In this document: one piece after another, positions 10,616 to 21,229 of the stretch
How the letters are laid out: each line of letters opens with the position of its first letter
Numbering within the stretch: position 1 is the stretch's first letter
Assembly: GCA_003508835.1 (NCBI GenBank)
Contig: PUFA01000003.1
Span: 17,027,501 to 17,091,500 of the forward strand
Direction: 5' to 3'
DNA: 64,000 nt
Origin: Eonycteris spelaea
Lineage: Eukaryota; Chordata; Mammalia; Chiroptera; Pteropodidae
Notes under the pieces: generated by a model
Databases searched by the model: none
The model's input: the letters and a program-made list of their open reading frames with translations, nothing else
What the model was told of the DNA's origin: nothing
Position numbers and translations under genes: made by a program

Positions 10616-11334
10616 GGGTGGAGGAGAAGAGGTGTCCTGGATTCAGAAGTTATCCAATGGGGAACTGAGTATTAAGAATCGGATGTCACTGAGAGATGTG
10701 GCAGGGAAGCTGAGGACTGTCTTTGGAGAACAGCATCAGAGATGTGCCAAAGAGCTGAAGCAACATTGGGAATTTGCTTTGGATATGGGAGAACTAGAAA
10801 GAGCCTATACTGGGGACTTCAGGCTTCAAGAAATGCCTGCAAATAAGAGGCACTGCTGACTAACATTTGCCCCCTGCAGCCCCCAGATGAGGTTCTCAGG
10901 TCAGGAAGGGAGCTTTCTGGAACAAGATTGCAGCAATGACACCAGTGTAAAGGCATTGCTTAAGTCCCCATGCCTATCATTAGCCTCTATTGGCTGTCAC
11001 AGGATGAAGCACCAGTGATTTGTGTTCCATGAAATGTTCTTCCCGGAACATTAGGAAAAAGGAATTGGCATCATAGCAAAACCCAGAGTAGCCCACGGCT
11101 TCTGGGCAGGGAACCACACTCTGGGTGACACTGAGGAAGAAAAGCCCTTCCCTTTGAGCTGTGTGAGCCCCACACCCCCAAATCTCTTCACCACACCACC
11201 CCAGCAAAAAAGTAATAGGCTTTTCTTTCTATTATTGAGCTTGAAATGATTAACTAGCCATGCACTGATTTCAACAATACCTCTATGCCCCATCAACCGT
11301 TCTCACATTGGTGAATGAAGTTAGAATGGGAAGA
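10616..11334. other. Unique sequence, no gene seen
   Basis: A 75-codon open frame at 10632-10859 has no recognisable domain. No named repeat is seen. Confidence 0.4.
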
Positions 11335-11460
11335 TAGCTTAGAATATTTCTAGTGCAGCCTCCTCTTTTTGCAGAATAATAAACTGTGACCAGAGAGATT
11401 TTTAACTTGCCCAAGAACACATCTACTAACTGTGGGACAGTCTCCAAGCCCTAATGTCCT
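11335..11460 (-). repeat. MIR-class SINE fragment
   Basis: Antisense MIR/MIR3-like: 'agtgcagcctcctctttttg', 'cagaataataaactgtgacc', 'aacttgcccaagaacaca'. Confidence 0.55.
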
Positions 11461-12127
11461 TGTAGAGCTGTGATGGCAGAGTTGGAATAAAGTCATATCA
11501 CCCGGAGTCTCAGTGGTGTTTGAAGTGACACTGTCTCATGACATTTCACGGTTCTGGTAAAGTTAGAAAACCTACAAAATGTTTGGGGCAAGTAAATACA
11601 CTGATATACAGAATAAACTATACCTCGGGGTACAAATGACAGTAAAATAAGACAATTATAACAAGGTGCTTTTTAAATGGTGAGGGAAGATCCGAGATGG
11701 CCATCAGTTCTGAGGACGGGTTGACTTTTGGAGATTCCTCAGTTTGTCAGCACAGCACATCTGCTGAGTGACTCCGTAAGAGTAACAGTCAGATCTAAAT
11801 TTCTTCCAGCAATGAAAAGGGAACCATCTCAGGTAGATGCCACACTGTCATCCAACTTTTCCAGGGTACCCCTCTCCCAAGCAAATGAGTGGGTAGTAAG
11901 AAGCCATCTTGACAGCTCCAAAGTCAGGTGCTGCCAGTGACTGGGCATCCTCTGAGCTCCATCTACACCTTCCCAGGACTTCAGGGCATTCAATCCCCAG
12001 TTGCTCCAGAGGAGGATGATCACTGTGTTCTTGAGGTGTCCTCACCTCCCTTCTTCAGAGAGCCTTTGTTTCCCTTTTGGAAAGCTTTCCACTTGGCCAC
12101 ACTGAGGCTATATTTTTGATAATCAGT
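11461..12127. other. Unique sequence, no gene seen
   Basis: Overlapping short frames on both strands, none with a protein signature; no named repeat. Confidence 0.4.
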
Positions 12128-12310
12128 GTGTCTTCTCTGCCTCAAACAAGCTGTGTGACCTTGAGCATGTCACCCCACCAGCTGTACCTCATGTCTCTCA
12201 ACTGTGAAAAGAGGGAGGTGAGAGGCTGGACTGAAGACACATGGAGGGCCAGAGCTATAACTTACAAAATTCTATTCCAAGGACCTCACCCTGTGCCTGG
12301 CACACGAGGC
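12128..12310 (+). repeat. MIR SINE relic
   Basis: Sense MIR core 'aagctgtgtgaccttgagca' followed by 'tgtcacc', then 'cctcatgtctctcaactgtg' and a tail with 'ctgtgcctggcacacgag'. Confidence 0.65.
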
Positions 12311-12598
12311 TTCTCAAAAACATTCAGGAATCCGGGGGATATACAGCCTCTTCCAGTTCTGACTTTTGGGGACTAGATTGGGAAGGAAGCTAGAAGATCT
12401 CATGCTATGACCTCTCTTATTTCAGTGGCTTTAATCATGGCTTTGAGGGAGGAGCTCCCTGTTAGAAGAACCTATAAGTATGTGGTGAAGACCTGTCTTG
12501 AACCAGCCATAAGATAACTGAACTTGAAAAACTCGGTAGAGACCTGGAGATGGTTGTGTTCAGCTCTAGTGCCTTCAGCCTCCTCTTCACTGCATCTC
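12311..12598. other. Unique sequence before inverted copy B
   Basis: No gene or named repeat. The 'ttcagcctcctcttcactg' stretch borders the inverted duplicate and is not shared with the other copy. Confidence 0.4.
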
Positions 12599-12745
12599 CT
12601 CCCTCTCACTCTGAGCTGTTTGCCACCATGTACCCAGTGCCCTCATATGCTCCCACCCAAGTCCACCCTCTTTGGTCAGTAATTCTGGATTCTATATTCT
12701 TCTAAATTCCTTTAATACTTGAAACTGCTCTCTAACACATAACCA
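12599..12745 (-). mobile_element. 146-bp inverted duplicate, copy B
   Basis: Reverse-complement partner of 10388-10533 at about 93% identity, with a centre-to-centre distance of about 2.2 kb. Homology ends at 'ccctctcact' on the left and 'cacataacca' on the right. Its flanks are not a repeat I recognise, so which copy is the source cannot be decided from this side alone. Confidence 0.85.
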
Positions 12746-14334
12746 TTGGGTTCTCAGTGTTCGGGAGGCCATTTTTAAAAAGATGTGAGGGATCTATTAC
12801 GTTCTCAAGCATATCCTTATCTGACTGGAGGTAATGCTACCTTAAACCAACGGTGGCTCCAACATGGCACATTGCAGGCAGCCATGTTCAAAAGTCAGGC
12901 TTGGAAGAGATGGTAGAGGCTGAGAATATTCACTGCGGGCACTCCACAAATCACACACCAACTTTTTGCCTGTTCTCCCCACCACCACTTCCCTGCTGTA
13001 CTCGCCTCCTGAAGTCTTCCTCCTGGGGTGCTGACCCCACCTGCACACACCGGAGCTGCCCACTCCTCCTTGGGACAGGGCCAGCCCAGAATTTGTGATT
13101 CGGGGATCTTCCTGACATCCTGGAAGCCCTCCACGATACAAGAATGTTCCTTTGTGGAAGTTCCAACTCAGGAGAAAATAGGATTGGAAAGTCTAGGACG
13201 TAAAAAAAGCAAAGAAAGCCCTGAGGAAGTTGACTCAAACCAACAACAGAGATTATGCACTGAGTAAAGAAAATATCAATAACATTTCACATATCTTAAA
13301 TTAGTAATAATGGGTACTAATGAGTTCTGTGCTATTAATTCCATTTACCATCCCTCCCTCCCTAGAAACTTTTCACAGTCTCCCTCTCCTGCAGCTTTAA
13401 TGAGATACTTGTAAATTCATTTTGCTTTGTTGCAGAAAATACCCTAAGAAGCATTTGGAATGTGTGGGCCTGGTCCTTGGGTATCTTTAAGATTTTATTG
13501 GCTCCTACCTCCTGGGCCTCTCTGTGTGACTTGGAAGCTGGAGAGAGAAAAGGCTTTGGCTCGCCTTTATTTAACTTATTTGGAGGCCAAATGGATATTT
13601 CTCCAACCCTTTCCCAACACCTAGTGTCATAGTCCCTGGGCACCTGTCTCCGATCCTGCCTACCAGATTTCACACCCACCTTCCTTGCATAGGCGTCCAA
13701 GGTCAACATTATTTTCCCCAACTTATCTTTACCACCCCCACCAAGCTTACCCTTCTCTTCCACCCACTTAAACTTTATTTTCTATTTCCTGCTCCATCCT
13801 TCCCACATTCTTCTGTTTCTTATTATTCCCGACACAGGCAACCTGCTGGTCCCAGTGGCTCTTGGTTGCTGAGCAGACGTGCAGAGGTAAATGACAGTTC
13901 GCTAGAAGTTTTTATTGTACTGTGGCAACTGGCATGGGGGAGGGCATTACTCTGGTCACTTCTCAGAGATGCCCTTTTGCATTACAGGACATCGGAGAAT
14001 GTGAGAGTGAATCTGAGTGACAGGGTCATCTCTAAGAGTCACCTAGCTTGGATGTAATTGAGCAACTTATAACAAGAATTACATTTCTGTTTCTTCCTCC
14101 CCAGCTAGGAGCAGCATTTTCACCGTCCTTCGGTAGCACCAAACTAATCTTTTTCCTTAGGACCTAGTTTAATGTATCTTTGGCCCTGGGACCTATCCCT
14201 CAACTCTACTAGGAAGCCCCAGACAGCTATTTGAGATCAAAGTGTCTCAAATAATTTTGGCTCTATAAAGAGGTATTTCTGAAGCAAAATATATGTTTGT
14301 AGTCAGAGCCAGCCTCATGTGTAGGCAGAACCCA
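12746..14334. other. Unique sequence, no gene seen
   Basis: Overlapping open frames on both strands around 12840-13270 and 13362-13763 (the longest 133 codons) lack any domain and overlap each other, as chance frames do. No named repeat recognised. Confidence 0.4.
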
Positions 14335-14535
14335 GCATCGCTGTGAAACAACATGAAGGGCAACGAAAAGACCGAATTCCACCCAAACTTACCTCTCTCA
14401 CGAGTGCCTAAAATCGCGTCGTTTGAGAATTTGAATGTACTTGGTCGGGTAGCATTTACTCTGCAGCGTCTTTTAAAAGACAGAAATCCAAAAGGAATTG
14501 TGATCCATCAATTCTTCATAATTGCTATCAATTAA
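14335..14535. promoter_or_regulatory. CpG- and AT-motif-rich unique block
   Basis: Retained CpGs ('aacgaaaagaccgaattcc', 'aaatcgcgtcgtttgag') beside homeodomain-like AT cores ('tgctatcaattaatgc'), free of repeats. This mix resembles a conserved non-coding element. Conservation is not shown. Confidence 0.35.
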
Positions 14536-15321
14536 TGCTAGATTGCTTCCCTCCCTGGAATAGTCAGTGGTTAGTCCCATGGGACGCTGGGATCACTGCA
14601 GGTGGGCCTTACAAAGGGAGCATAGGGTGGGAGGAATGCCGAGGGTGGAGGAGAAAGCGGGCAACAAACTTACCACTTTCCCCAGGCGCCAGTCTTATCT
14701 GCAAGAAACTTGGCCCTCCCAAAGCACCCGAAAACATCGAGTTATCACTAAAAGAGTGACATACCCCAAACAAAACAAATCAATGTTTCTGTTTTCATAA
14801 ATCCATTGAAAACATTTTTTTTTCCTCTTCAGCAGTTTGAAACACAAGGCAAACATTGTCACACTGCTCCGTAAATCTGGAGTCTGTTGAACTGGAGGGA
14901 ATTTCCTCTTGAACGTCCCCATAACAGCATCGAAAGGGAAAATAAAACCTCAGTACCAAAGGCATAAACTTTTAGAGCCAGTGGACTTGCTGGAACAGGT
15001 CCTGGTTTCTACAGGGTCCTCGGCAGGCCAAGTCCTGCATCTGCGCAGACAAGGGCCTTGCAGGCCAGTAAATCCCTCAGTTTTAGGGCCCCCACGTGAC
15101 ACTGCCAGGCAGGAGGTATGTATTGTCCACTGGAGCCTGAGGGCTCTGAGACTGGTGATTCGAAATGGAGCTGAGTAAAAGGATAGTCAGGGAGGTTGTT
15201 CTGCCTCAGTGACTGTTCTGGGTAATTGAAACACATCCCTTTAAGGACTGGGAGCGTTCTGGAGCTTTCATTATTTAGTAGGAAAGCTTTCAAAATGGTA
15301 GTGTGCACGTCCTTGAGAGCA
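14536..15321. other. Unique sequence, no gene seen
   Basis: No named repeat. Short frames on both strands (such as 15009-15359 on minus) show no family signature. Confidence 0.4.
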
Positions 15322-15575
15322 GCATGGTAGAAAAGATTTGGAAGCAGGTGGCTTAACATTTGAATCCCAGTTCTACACTTAAAATGGGAGGAAATCTGCA
15401 GAGGTTTTGGGAAGGGGGTTGTTCGCTTTTAACCTCTTTGGACTTCAATTTTCCTCACCTGCGGAGTGGGATCATGCCTAATTCTCAGATTTTTGTGAAA
15501 TATAAATGAGGCACATAGAAAACTGCTTGTTGCCTACTAAGTACTCAATATATGGTCTCCGTTATTATAGTTGAC
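15322..15575 (+). repeat. MIR SINE with internal insertion
   Basis: Sense MIR: 'agcatggtagaaaagatttg', 'tgaatcccagttctacac', then about 60 bp of foreign sequence, then 'aacctctttggacttcaatt' and 'ttcctcacctgcggagtggg', ending near 'taagtactcaatatatgg'. Confidence 0.75.
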
Positions 15576-15894
15576 ATCATTATGATTATTCCTTCCCTTT
15601 TAAAACAAAATGTGCTGAACATGCATTAACTTTTTGTTTCTCTCAGGGTGATTATATTAGATAAATGTTTATTTTTGTAATGTGCTGTGATACAGAATGC
15701 CCTTGGGAGTCCAGGAACCACAGTCAGGTTCAGCCCCCGCCCTCCCAAATAAGCAGTCCCATCTGCCACTACTTACACAGTGGCTCTGCCGTCTCTTCCT
15801 TCCTGTGAGCCAGGGATTGTGAAATCACTGCAGAAAGCCTCTAATCTGGGTCTGCTGTAAACAGGGCAGACTAGGAAGCAGGCAGGTAGACTGG
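15576..15894. other. Unique sequence, no gene seen
   Basis: AT-rich left half and GC-richer right half; nothing recognised. Confidence 0.4.
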
Positions 15895-16130
15895 TGAGAC
15901 ACCGCGATGGGCCTTGTGGTTAGAAAGCCTAAATTCAACACCTGCTCTCCCACTTGACAGCTGTGTGGCTTTGGCCTCCTTAACCCTCAGTGAGAGAAAC
16001 AGATGGCAGTGATGGCCCTGACTTCGAGGGGTGGCAATAGGATTAAGAGAGACAGTGCATGCAAAGACTCCGACAGTGTCTGGTGCAGTGTAGATGCTCA
16101 ATAAATGACAGCTTTTATTATTAAAGGAGA
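15895..16130 (+). repeat. MIR SINE relic
   Basis: Sense MIR: 'ccttgtggttagaaagcc', 'ttgacagctgtgtggctttg', 'aataggattaagagagacag', and the 3' tail 'agatgctcaataaatgacag'. Confidence 0.85.
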
Positions 16131-16844
16131 GATGTATTATTAAAGGCCAAAGGGAACAACCAAGGCCATTTAACCTGCCATTTTACACTTGACTCAATAG
16201 CGAGTCATGATTTGGTCACGGCCAAGTTTGTAGGGTGTCTGTAACCCTTCAGTTATCCTTTTTGCCTACTTCCATTTCCTCTTGGGGTTTTCTGCATATG
16301 GAGTGAGGGAGCAGCACAGTGCACGTAGGTAAATCCCTACTGTGAGGTTCTGGCCGGCAAGTCACTAAACCCCCAGGGAATGAAGGCCTCTGAGGGAGAG
16401 CATGTGGGGCGCAGCACCATGCGCACAGTGGGCGCAGGATACGCTGTCGCGTAATAAGCCATGGCACAGAGCCAGCCTCCAGCCAAAGGCAAGTTGAATG
16501 TGAGTAAGCACATTGTGACAGAATTTTGCTTTAGTATTAATGGGAAAAGCCTCCACTCCATGCTCAGAACCAGCTAAACAGCTCAAATCAGCCCAAGGTG
16601 ATTAGCCCGGCCACCCTTTTCTCAATATATCTGATTATCTGGATGTTTCATGAGTTAGTGGACTGGTTGGAAGGATATATTTTTAAATAAATAAGAAATG
16701 GGAAGACATTGGAACTCTAACACCTAATAACTGAGTGGCCTGGGCAGAAAATCACGTGTCCTCCGAGAAGATGAGTTTCTTCCCTTAACAAAGGGTAATA
16801 ACTCTGTCACCTTACACAGCAAGGGTGTTGGGGAACGCTTTATC
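16131..16844. other. Unique sequence, no gene seen
   Basis: No coding signature. Some CpGs occur at 16405-16455 ('ggatacgctgtcgcgtaat'). No named repeat. Confidence 0.4.
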
Positions 16845-16985
16845 AGTGGCCTGAAAATCCAAATTCCTGTCTGGCCTTTCCTACCAACTAGCTGCCTGAC
16901 TTCCGGTAACTTTCCCAGCCTCTCTGAATGCCAGATTTCCCAGCTCCAAAATCGGAGGCTTGGCATAAATAGCCTCACAAAGCCC
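16845..16985 (+). repeat. MIR SINE fragment
   Basis: Sense MIR: 'ccaactagctgcctgacttc', 'cccagcctctctgaatgcc', 'catttcc'-equivalent region and 'cataaatagcctcac'. Confidence 0.6.
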
Positions 16986-17239
16986 TGTCAGCTCTGAAAC
17001 TCCACCGGCTTCTGAGAGAGAGTGTGTCAGGACACAGCTGTGACTCAGTTTACCAAACTGCACAGCATCCTATAAATGTAAAAAAGCCAGTTCCCAGCCT
17101 GATTGACAGCCACACTCTCAACTTTCAGTAAAGTTGCATGGATGAATTCATTATGATATTTCAAATAAGGTAGATTCAAATGTTAGCCTTTAAAACACAG
17201 AAAAATAGAAATTAAAAAAAGGGCATATGCAATGTTAAG

Positions 17240-17240
<1 letters not shown>

Positions 17241-17279
<39 letters not shown>
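17241..17279. repeat. (TG)n microsatellite
   Basis: About 19 uninterrupted TG units. Reading through it produces a spurious valine/cysteine frame. Confidence 0.97.
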
Positions 17280-17280
<1 letters not shown>

Positions 17281-17419
17281 GGGGCACTGTGTGCAATTAC
17301 AATTTCTATTTTTTGCTGCTCATTCCTCACCACTGTGAAATGCTACAAAGTCTGAAGGGACATTTGCAAATCTGCCCAATGTCAATTCCACTCGTAGAGC
17401 AGTCCATCTTCCTTGGAGT

Positions 17420-17690
17420 GTGTGTGACCTTTGCAGGTTGTCACATCCTGGGCATGGCACCAAGCAGTCCTCCAAGGGGCCTGGCGTGAAGGAGCAGGCC
17501 CTGAGCCACGGGGCGGTGCAAGCGGCAGTTTCCGGGCCCTGTGCCAACATCTAGATAATTGCCAGCAGCGGGAGAGAGGTGGTCGAGGTTGGCAGCGCCT
17601 GTCTCTGACAGATAGATGGTCCCCTTTTCACCACTGCAGCATCATAGCAGTGAGAAGGAATGCTGGGGAGCCGAAATGCATAAGGAAGTG
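17420..17690. promoter_or_regulatory. GC-richer unique block
   Basis: Repeat-free sequence with scattered CpGs ('cacggggcggtgcaagcggc', 'gtggtcgaggttggcagcgc'). It might be a regulatory element; the evidence is composition only. Confidence 0.25.
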
Positions 17691-17930
17691 GGGAGAAGGG
17701 AGAAGGCAGGAGAGAAGGGAGAGTCAGAATGAGAGAAACAGAAACAAACGGTGAAGGATTAGATAGAGAAATGGCAGATAAGAAAGAGATGGGGATCACA
17801 GAGCCATCAGCTGAAGAGAGGGAAAAGGTAGATACATGGACTGAGACAGATGGAGGTGAGCCAAAGACAGAGAGAGAGAGAGAAATGTGGAAACAAGAGG
17901 AGAGGAAGAGAACACGCTGTCTTAGAGCTT
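17691..17930. repeat. Purine-rich GA tract
   Basis: About 240 bp dominated by G and A on the plus strand, including an (AG)n run near 17869-17882. It ends shortly before copy B of the 170-bp duplicate. The open frame through it is low-complexity. Confidence 0.7.
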
Positions 17931-17987
17931 TGGCCCATTGTAAACCTCTGGAGCTATTTGGGGGTTCAGTAAGAAACGCAGCATCTG

Positions 17988-18156
17988 CAGAGCCAACTGC
18001 ATATATGTGCAGAGGGGAAAACAGAAGAAAGCACCCAGACCAGCTCCATTTCCTCCAAGAGCCTCATTGCTATAAGCTCTGGTGGCAAAGAAAGTTTAAT
18101 GAAAGCGGCCAGGCTCTCTTCGCATCCTGGTTTCGTACCATCTCTCTCAGGCCCAG
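17988..18156 (+). repeat. Local direct duplicate, copy B
   Basis: Partner of 9992-10161 (about 76% identity, same orientation, 8.0 kb apart). The central 'aagagcctcattgctata' part is the least conserved, and the outer parts are best kept. The GA-rich sequence upstream is not shared with copy A. Confidence 0.8.
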
Positions 18157-18431
18157 GCAGGGCAGTGAATGGGAGGCAAGCCTATTGTGGTGGTGACCTT
18201 CCCTTCCCTCTTCCTCTGGCCCAGAAGGTGGGGCAGCTGTGGTGAGAGGTGGACTGTTCCAACCTTGGCTAGCTGGGGTAGGAGGCAGCCATACAGGGAG
18301 GACTGTTGAAGGGGGTAGATGTCTGGGAAGCCACATGCGAGGTATAAAATGGAAGTAGTTGTCAGAATGGGAAATAGAAAGAAAAATGTCCTCTTGGCTA
18401 TCTAGGTACTTAAGACCAATCAATAATATCA

Positions 18432-18570
18432 AACACTAACATTTATTGAGCACCTAATTCAGTGCCAGGCATTGGGCTAAGCACTTTGCATAAGCCATGT
18501 ATTATATCAGCCATAGCCCAAAGAGACCTCTAGTTTTATCAGCCCCATTTTGCAGAGAAGCCAAGCAGCC
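18432..18570 (-). repeat. MIR SINE fragment
   Basis: Antisense MIR: 'aacatttattgagcacctaa', 'agtgccaggcattgggctaa', 'gcactttgcataagcc', 'cagccccattttgcagagaa'. Confidence 0.85.
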
Positions 18571-18639
18571 TAATTCCACAGGCTTTTTCCAGTTGGGCCA
18601 GAGTTTACCGTCTTGCACAAATGTGCACAGATTTAGTCA

Positions 18640-19105
18640 TGTATTATCGTATTCATCAGACATCCACTTTGTGTGAGGCCGTGCTAGGACCTGGCTGGTG
18701 AGAGAGTGTGGTGGTAGGTAGTGGAGAAGAGGGAGGGAAAGGGGGGCTGAAGGAAAAGATGATGGACAAAGACAAAGAGAGACAGGAGCGTGGCGCACTG
18801 GAGTCTGGAGTCTACTGGGAGAGACATGGCATGTACATCAATAGCTCTTATTAATACAGTGGCACAAGGTGAAGGCTGAAAGATGTATTATGAGGGTCCC
18901 CAGCACATGAGATTCTTTCTGAATGGGAGGGGCAGACCAGCCACATGGCATGAGTTCTGTCAGAGCCAGGACTTGAGGCTTGAGTTCAAAATGTGAGGTT
19001 GTGAAGTGCAAAGAGAAGGTGACTTCCAGATGGATGGAATTTCCCAAGCAAAAACACATAGGCTGCAAATATAGGCCATGGTCAGGTTAATTTATCTCCT
19101 ACTTC
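18640..19105 (-). repeat. L2 LINE 3' region
   Basis: Antisense L2-like order: an 'atttattgag'-equivalent start at 'attcatcagacatcc', then 'aggccgtgctaggacctgg', 'ggcacaaggtgaaggctgaa', and 'aagcaaaaacacataggctg' in the usual downstream position. Diverged. Confidence 0.5.
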
Positions 19106-19231
19106 ACACTAGGAGGCTCTTCGAACAAGTAGGGAGCAGTAAGGGACAAAGCTAGACAGGTCGGTTGAGGTTGGACTGAGGAGACAGTTAAATTCAGGAT
19201 GCAGTGGGCAATGGCTGAAGATATCTAAGTG

Positions 19232-19258
19232 GAAAAAAAGAGAGAGAGAGAGAGAGAC
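19232..19258. repeat. (GA)n simple repeat
   Basis: An A7 run followed by about ten GA units. Confidence 0.95.
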
Positions 19259-19278
19259 CTCATCCCTCTGTGTGGCCC

Positions 19279-19460
19279 CGTGAATGAATGAATGAATGAC
19301 CACATTTACTGATTCTTTCATTCAACAAATACTCATCATGTACCTCACTATGTGACTAGGTTTTTCCAGACAGATGGGCACATCAGTGAACAAAGCAGGC
19401 AGAGTTCCTTGCCTCGTGGAGCTCTAATTCTTGCAGGGACACATGCATTTTGTGCCTTAC
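19279..19460 (-). repeat. L2 LINE 3' end
   Basis: Antisense L2 terminus: the (TGAA)n tail 'gtgaatgaatgaatgaatg', then 'ttcattcaacaaatactcat', 'acatcagtgaacaaagcagg', 'gcctcgtggagctctaattc'. Confidence 0.85.
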
Positions 19461-19639
19461 CTACTGATGATGAGACAGTGTCCTTGTGGGTGGGATTTCG
19501 GGAGTTCATGAGCAAGCAGGAATCACCCTCCTAGGAGCTCCCAGTGCTCCTGTGTTCAAAAACCTGGTCTTGGGAAGCTGAGGGACAGTACGAGCATCTG
19601 GGACCTGTGATAGAAGTCGCAGACAGAAGGGTTACATCA

Positions 19640-20150
19640 GCCAGGATGTAATTAACAAATTAAACTGGCTTAAGCATAAAAGGTGATGTATAGGCTTATA
19701 TAGTCAAACTCCTGGAAAACCAGGTGGGAGCTGGCTTCATGAATTACTAGAATTGGAGATTTTAATGTCATCCATCCCTCAATCTTCATTTATGTTTCTC
19801 TGTGGATGTGATGTCATTTCTTCAGATTAGCTGTTGTTGATGATTTGCCATCAGCCCCTACAGCTTTATAAACTGATAGTTCAATAGCCACCTATGAAAG
19901 TCATCCTGCTCTGTCCAGCTCCTCTTTGAAACTCATAGAAAGGACTCTGGCTGGCCTAGCTTGGGTTGCATGCTCACCCCTGTGGCCAATCTGATAGCCA
20001 AGGAGATGAGTTTCTATGATGCTGGGTTACCTGTTCGCCTTTATAGCTAGTTGAGACAGCAGGAGAACAAAAATAACAGATATCTGCTACTAGGTTTGTG
20101 GTAACTTAAAATCCACTCTACTTACTGGACAATTATGCTGAATGGTGCCC
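19640..20150. repeat. Unassigned old interspersed repeat
   Basis: Landmarks 'aaactggcttaagcataaaa', 'gtataggcttatatagtcaa', 'ggcctagcttgggttgcatg' and 'gtggccaatctgatagcc' recall a widespread mammalian LTR-like repeat. I cannot give its name. Confidence 0.4.
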
Positions 20151-20884
20151 CAACATTTCTCCAGAATACATAATAAAAGATCACTCACTCAATTACGCCT
20201 GAGGCATAGATATTACTCCTCCATGCCACCCCCACAAATTATAAAGTGATACCATTGAACAATTAAGAGAAAGAAAAAACAATATGAATGAGCTTTCCTA
20301 GCGGAAGGTAAAGTGGATTATTTCAAAGATACAGTGTTGGGGATATGGGGAGAGTAGGGTCATTTAAAACAAAACCAGGTACCAGCAAGTTCCAGGACTC
20401 ACCAGAGCTGCATTAGTAGAGCCTCCTGCCTGTGATCCCAGAGCATCGAGGCAGGACTGCCATTTCCTCTCCCAGCCACCACCCCCACCTCCCAGCAGGA
20501 TTGGTAAACTTAGTCAGGAACAGTGCCTTCAGCTAGAGGCTCTTCATTAGCTGAGAAGGCCGGCCCTGCAGGAAATCCGAGCTGAGGAACAAGAACAATT
20601 TGAAAGGATGCAGGAGGCATTAAGCCAGAATGGTTCTCCAGGGGACTGCAGGGCTAAGTGGAAACTCAAGCGAAGAGAACTGAAGGGGGACCAAGTGGGC
20701 TATCAGTCAAGAAAGAAAAAGAATACTTAGCATCAGAGAGAGGGCAGTATCTTCATGAGGAAGGAGAAATCAAAAGCAAAATAAAGAAAATTTTAACAAA
20801 AATCAGTGTTTTAAAAAACACACATTCAGACTTCCAGAGAGAATCTAGAAACTTAGAGAAGTGACACAGCTTGCTCTGATGTAA
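20151..20884. other. Sequence of unknown origin, no gene seen
   Basis: A 68-codon lysine- and glutamate-rich frame at 20658-20864 sits in a purine-rich stretch and has no recognisable domain. Possibly repeat-derived; unassigned. Confidence 0.35.
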
Positions 20885-21070
20885 AGAATTGGACTAAAAG
20901 CATATGCTGGGGGTCTGGTCTCACTTAAATCAGTGACACACTGACTTAATTTCCCCATTTATATGATGAGCTGACAATCACCTCACACACAACACAGTAT
21001 CATGTGAGGATCCACTGAGACGGTGAATGGAAAAGCAGTTTTTAAAATAATAAGGAACTCTATTGTAATT
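20885..21070 (+). repeat. MIR SINE relic
   Basis: Sense MIR with 'cttaatttccccatttatat', 'gatgagctgacaatcacctc', 'tgtgaggatccactgagacg'. The 5' part is weak. Confidence 0.55.
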
Positions 21071-21229
21071 AATTTAGGTTATGTGACAAATTAGGAAATG
21101 ACAGAAATTGGGTCACTATAACCCCAGAAGAAAGGAGACAATGAAGGAAGCTGTTTAAGGCTTAGGACTCAGGTGAGTTGGCATCCTGCTAAATGACATA
21201 GATGAAAGCAAAAGATTCTGTATTTCTTA

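Noticed and set aside
13362..13763. 133-codon minus-strand frame
   Set aside because: No recognisable domain and no supporting splice or promoter context.
17729..18196. 155-codon frame rich in Glu, Arg and Lys
   Set aside because: The composition comes from the GA-rich tract, then it runs into duplicated copy B; low-complexity artefact.
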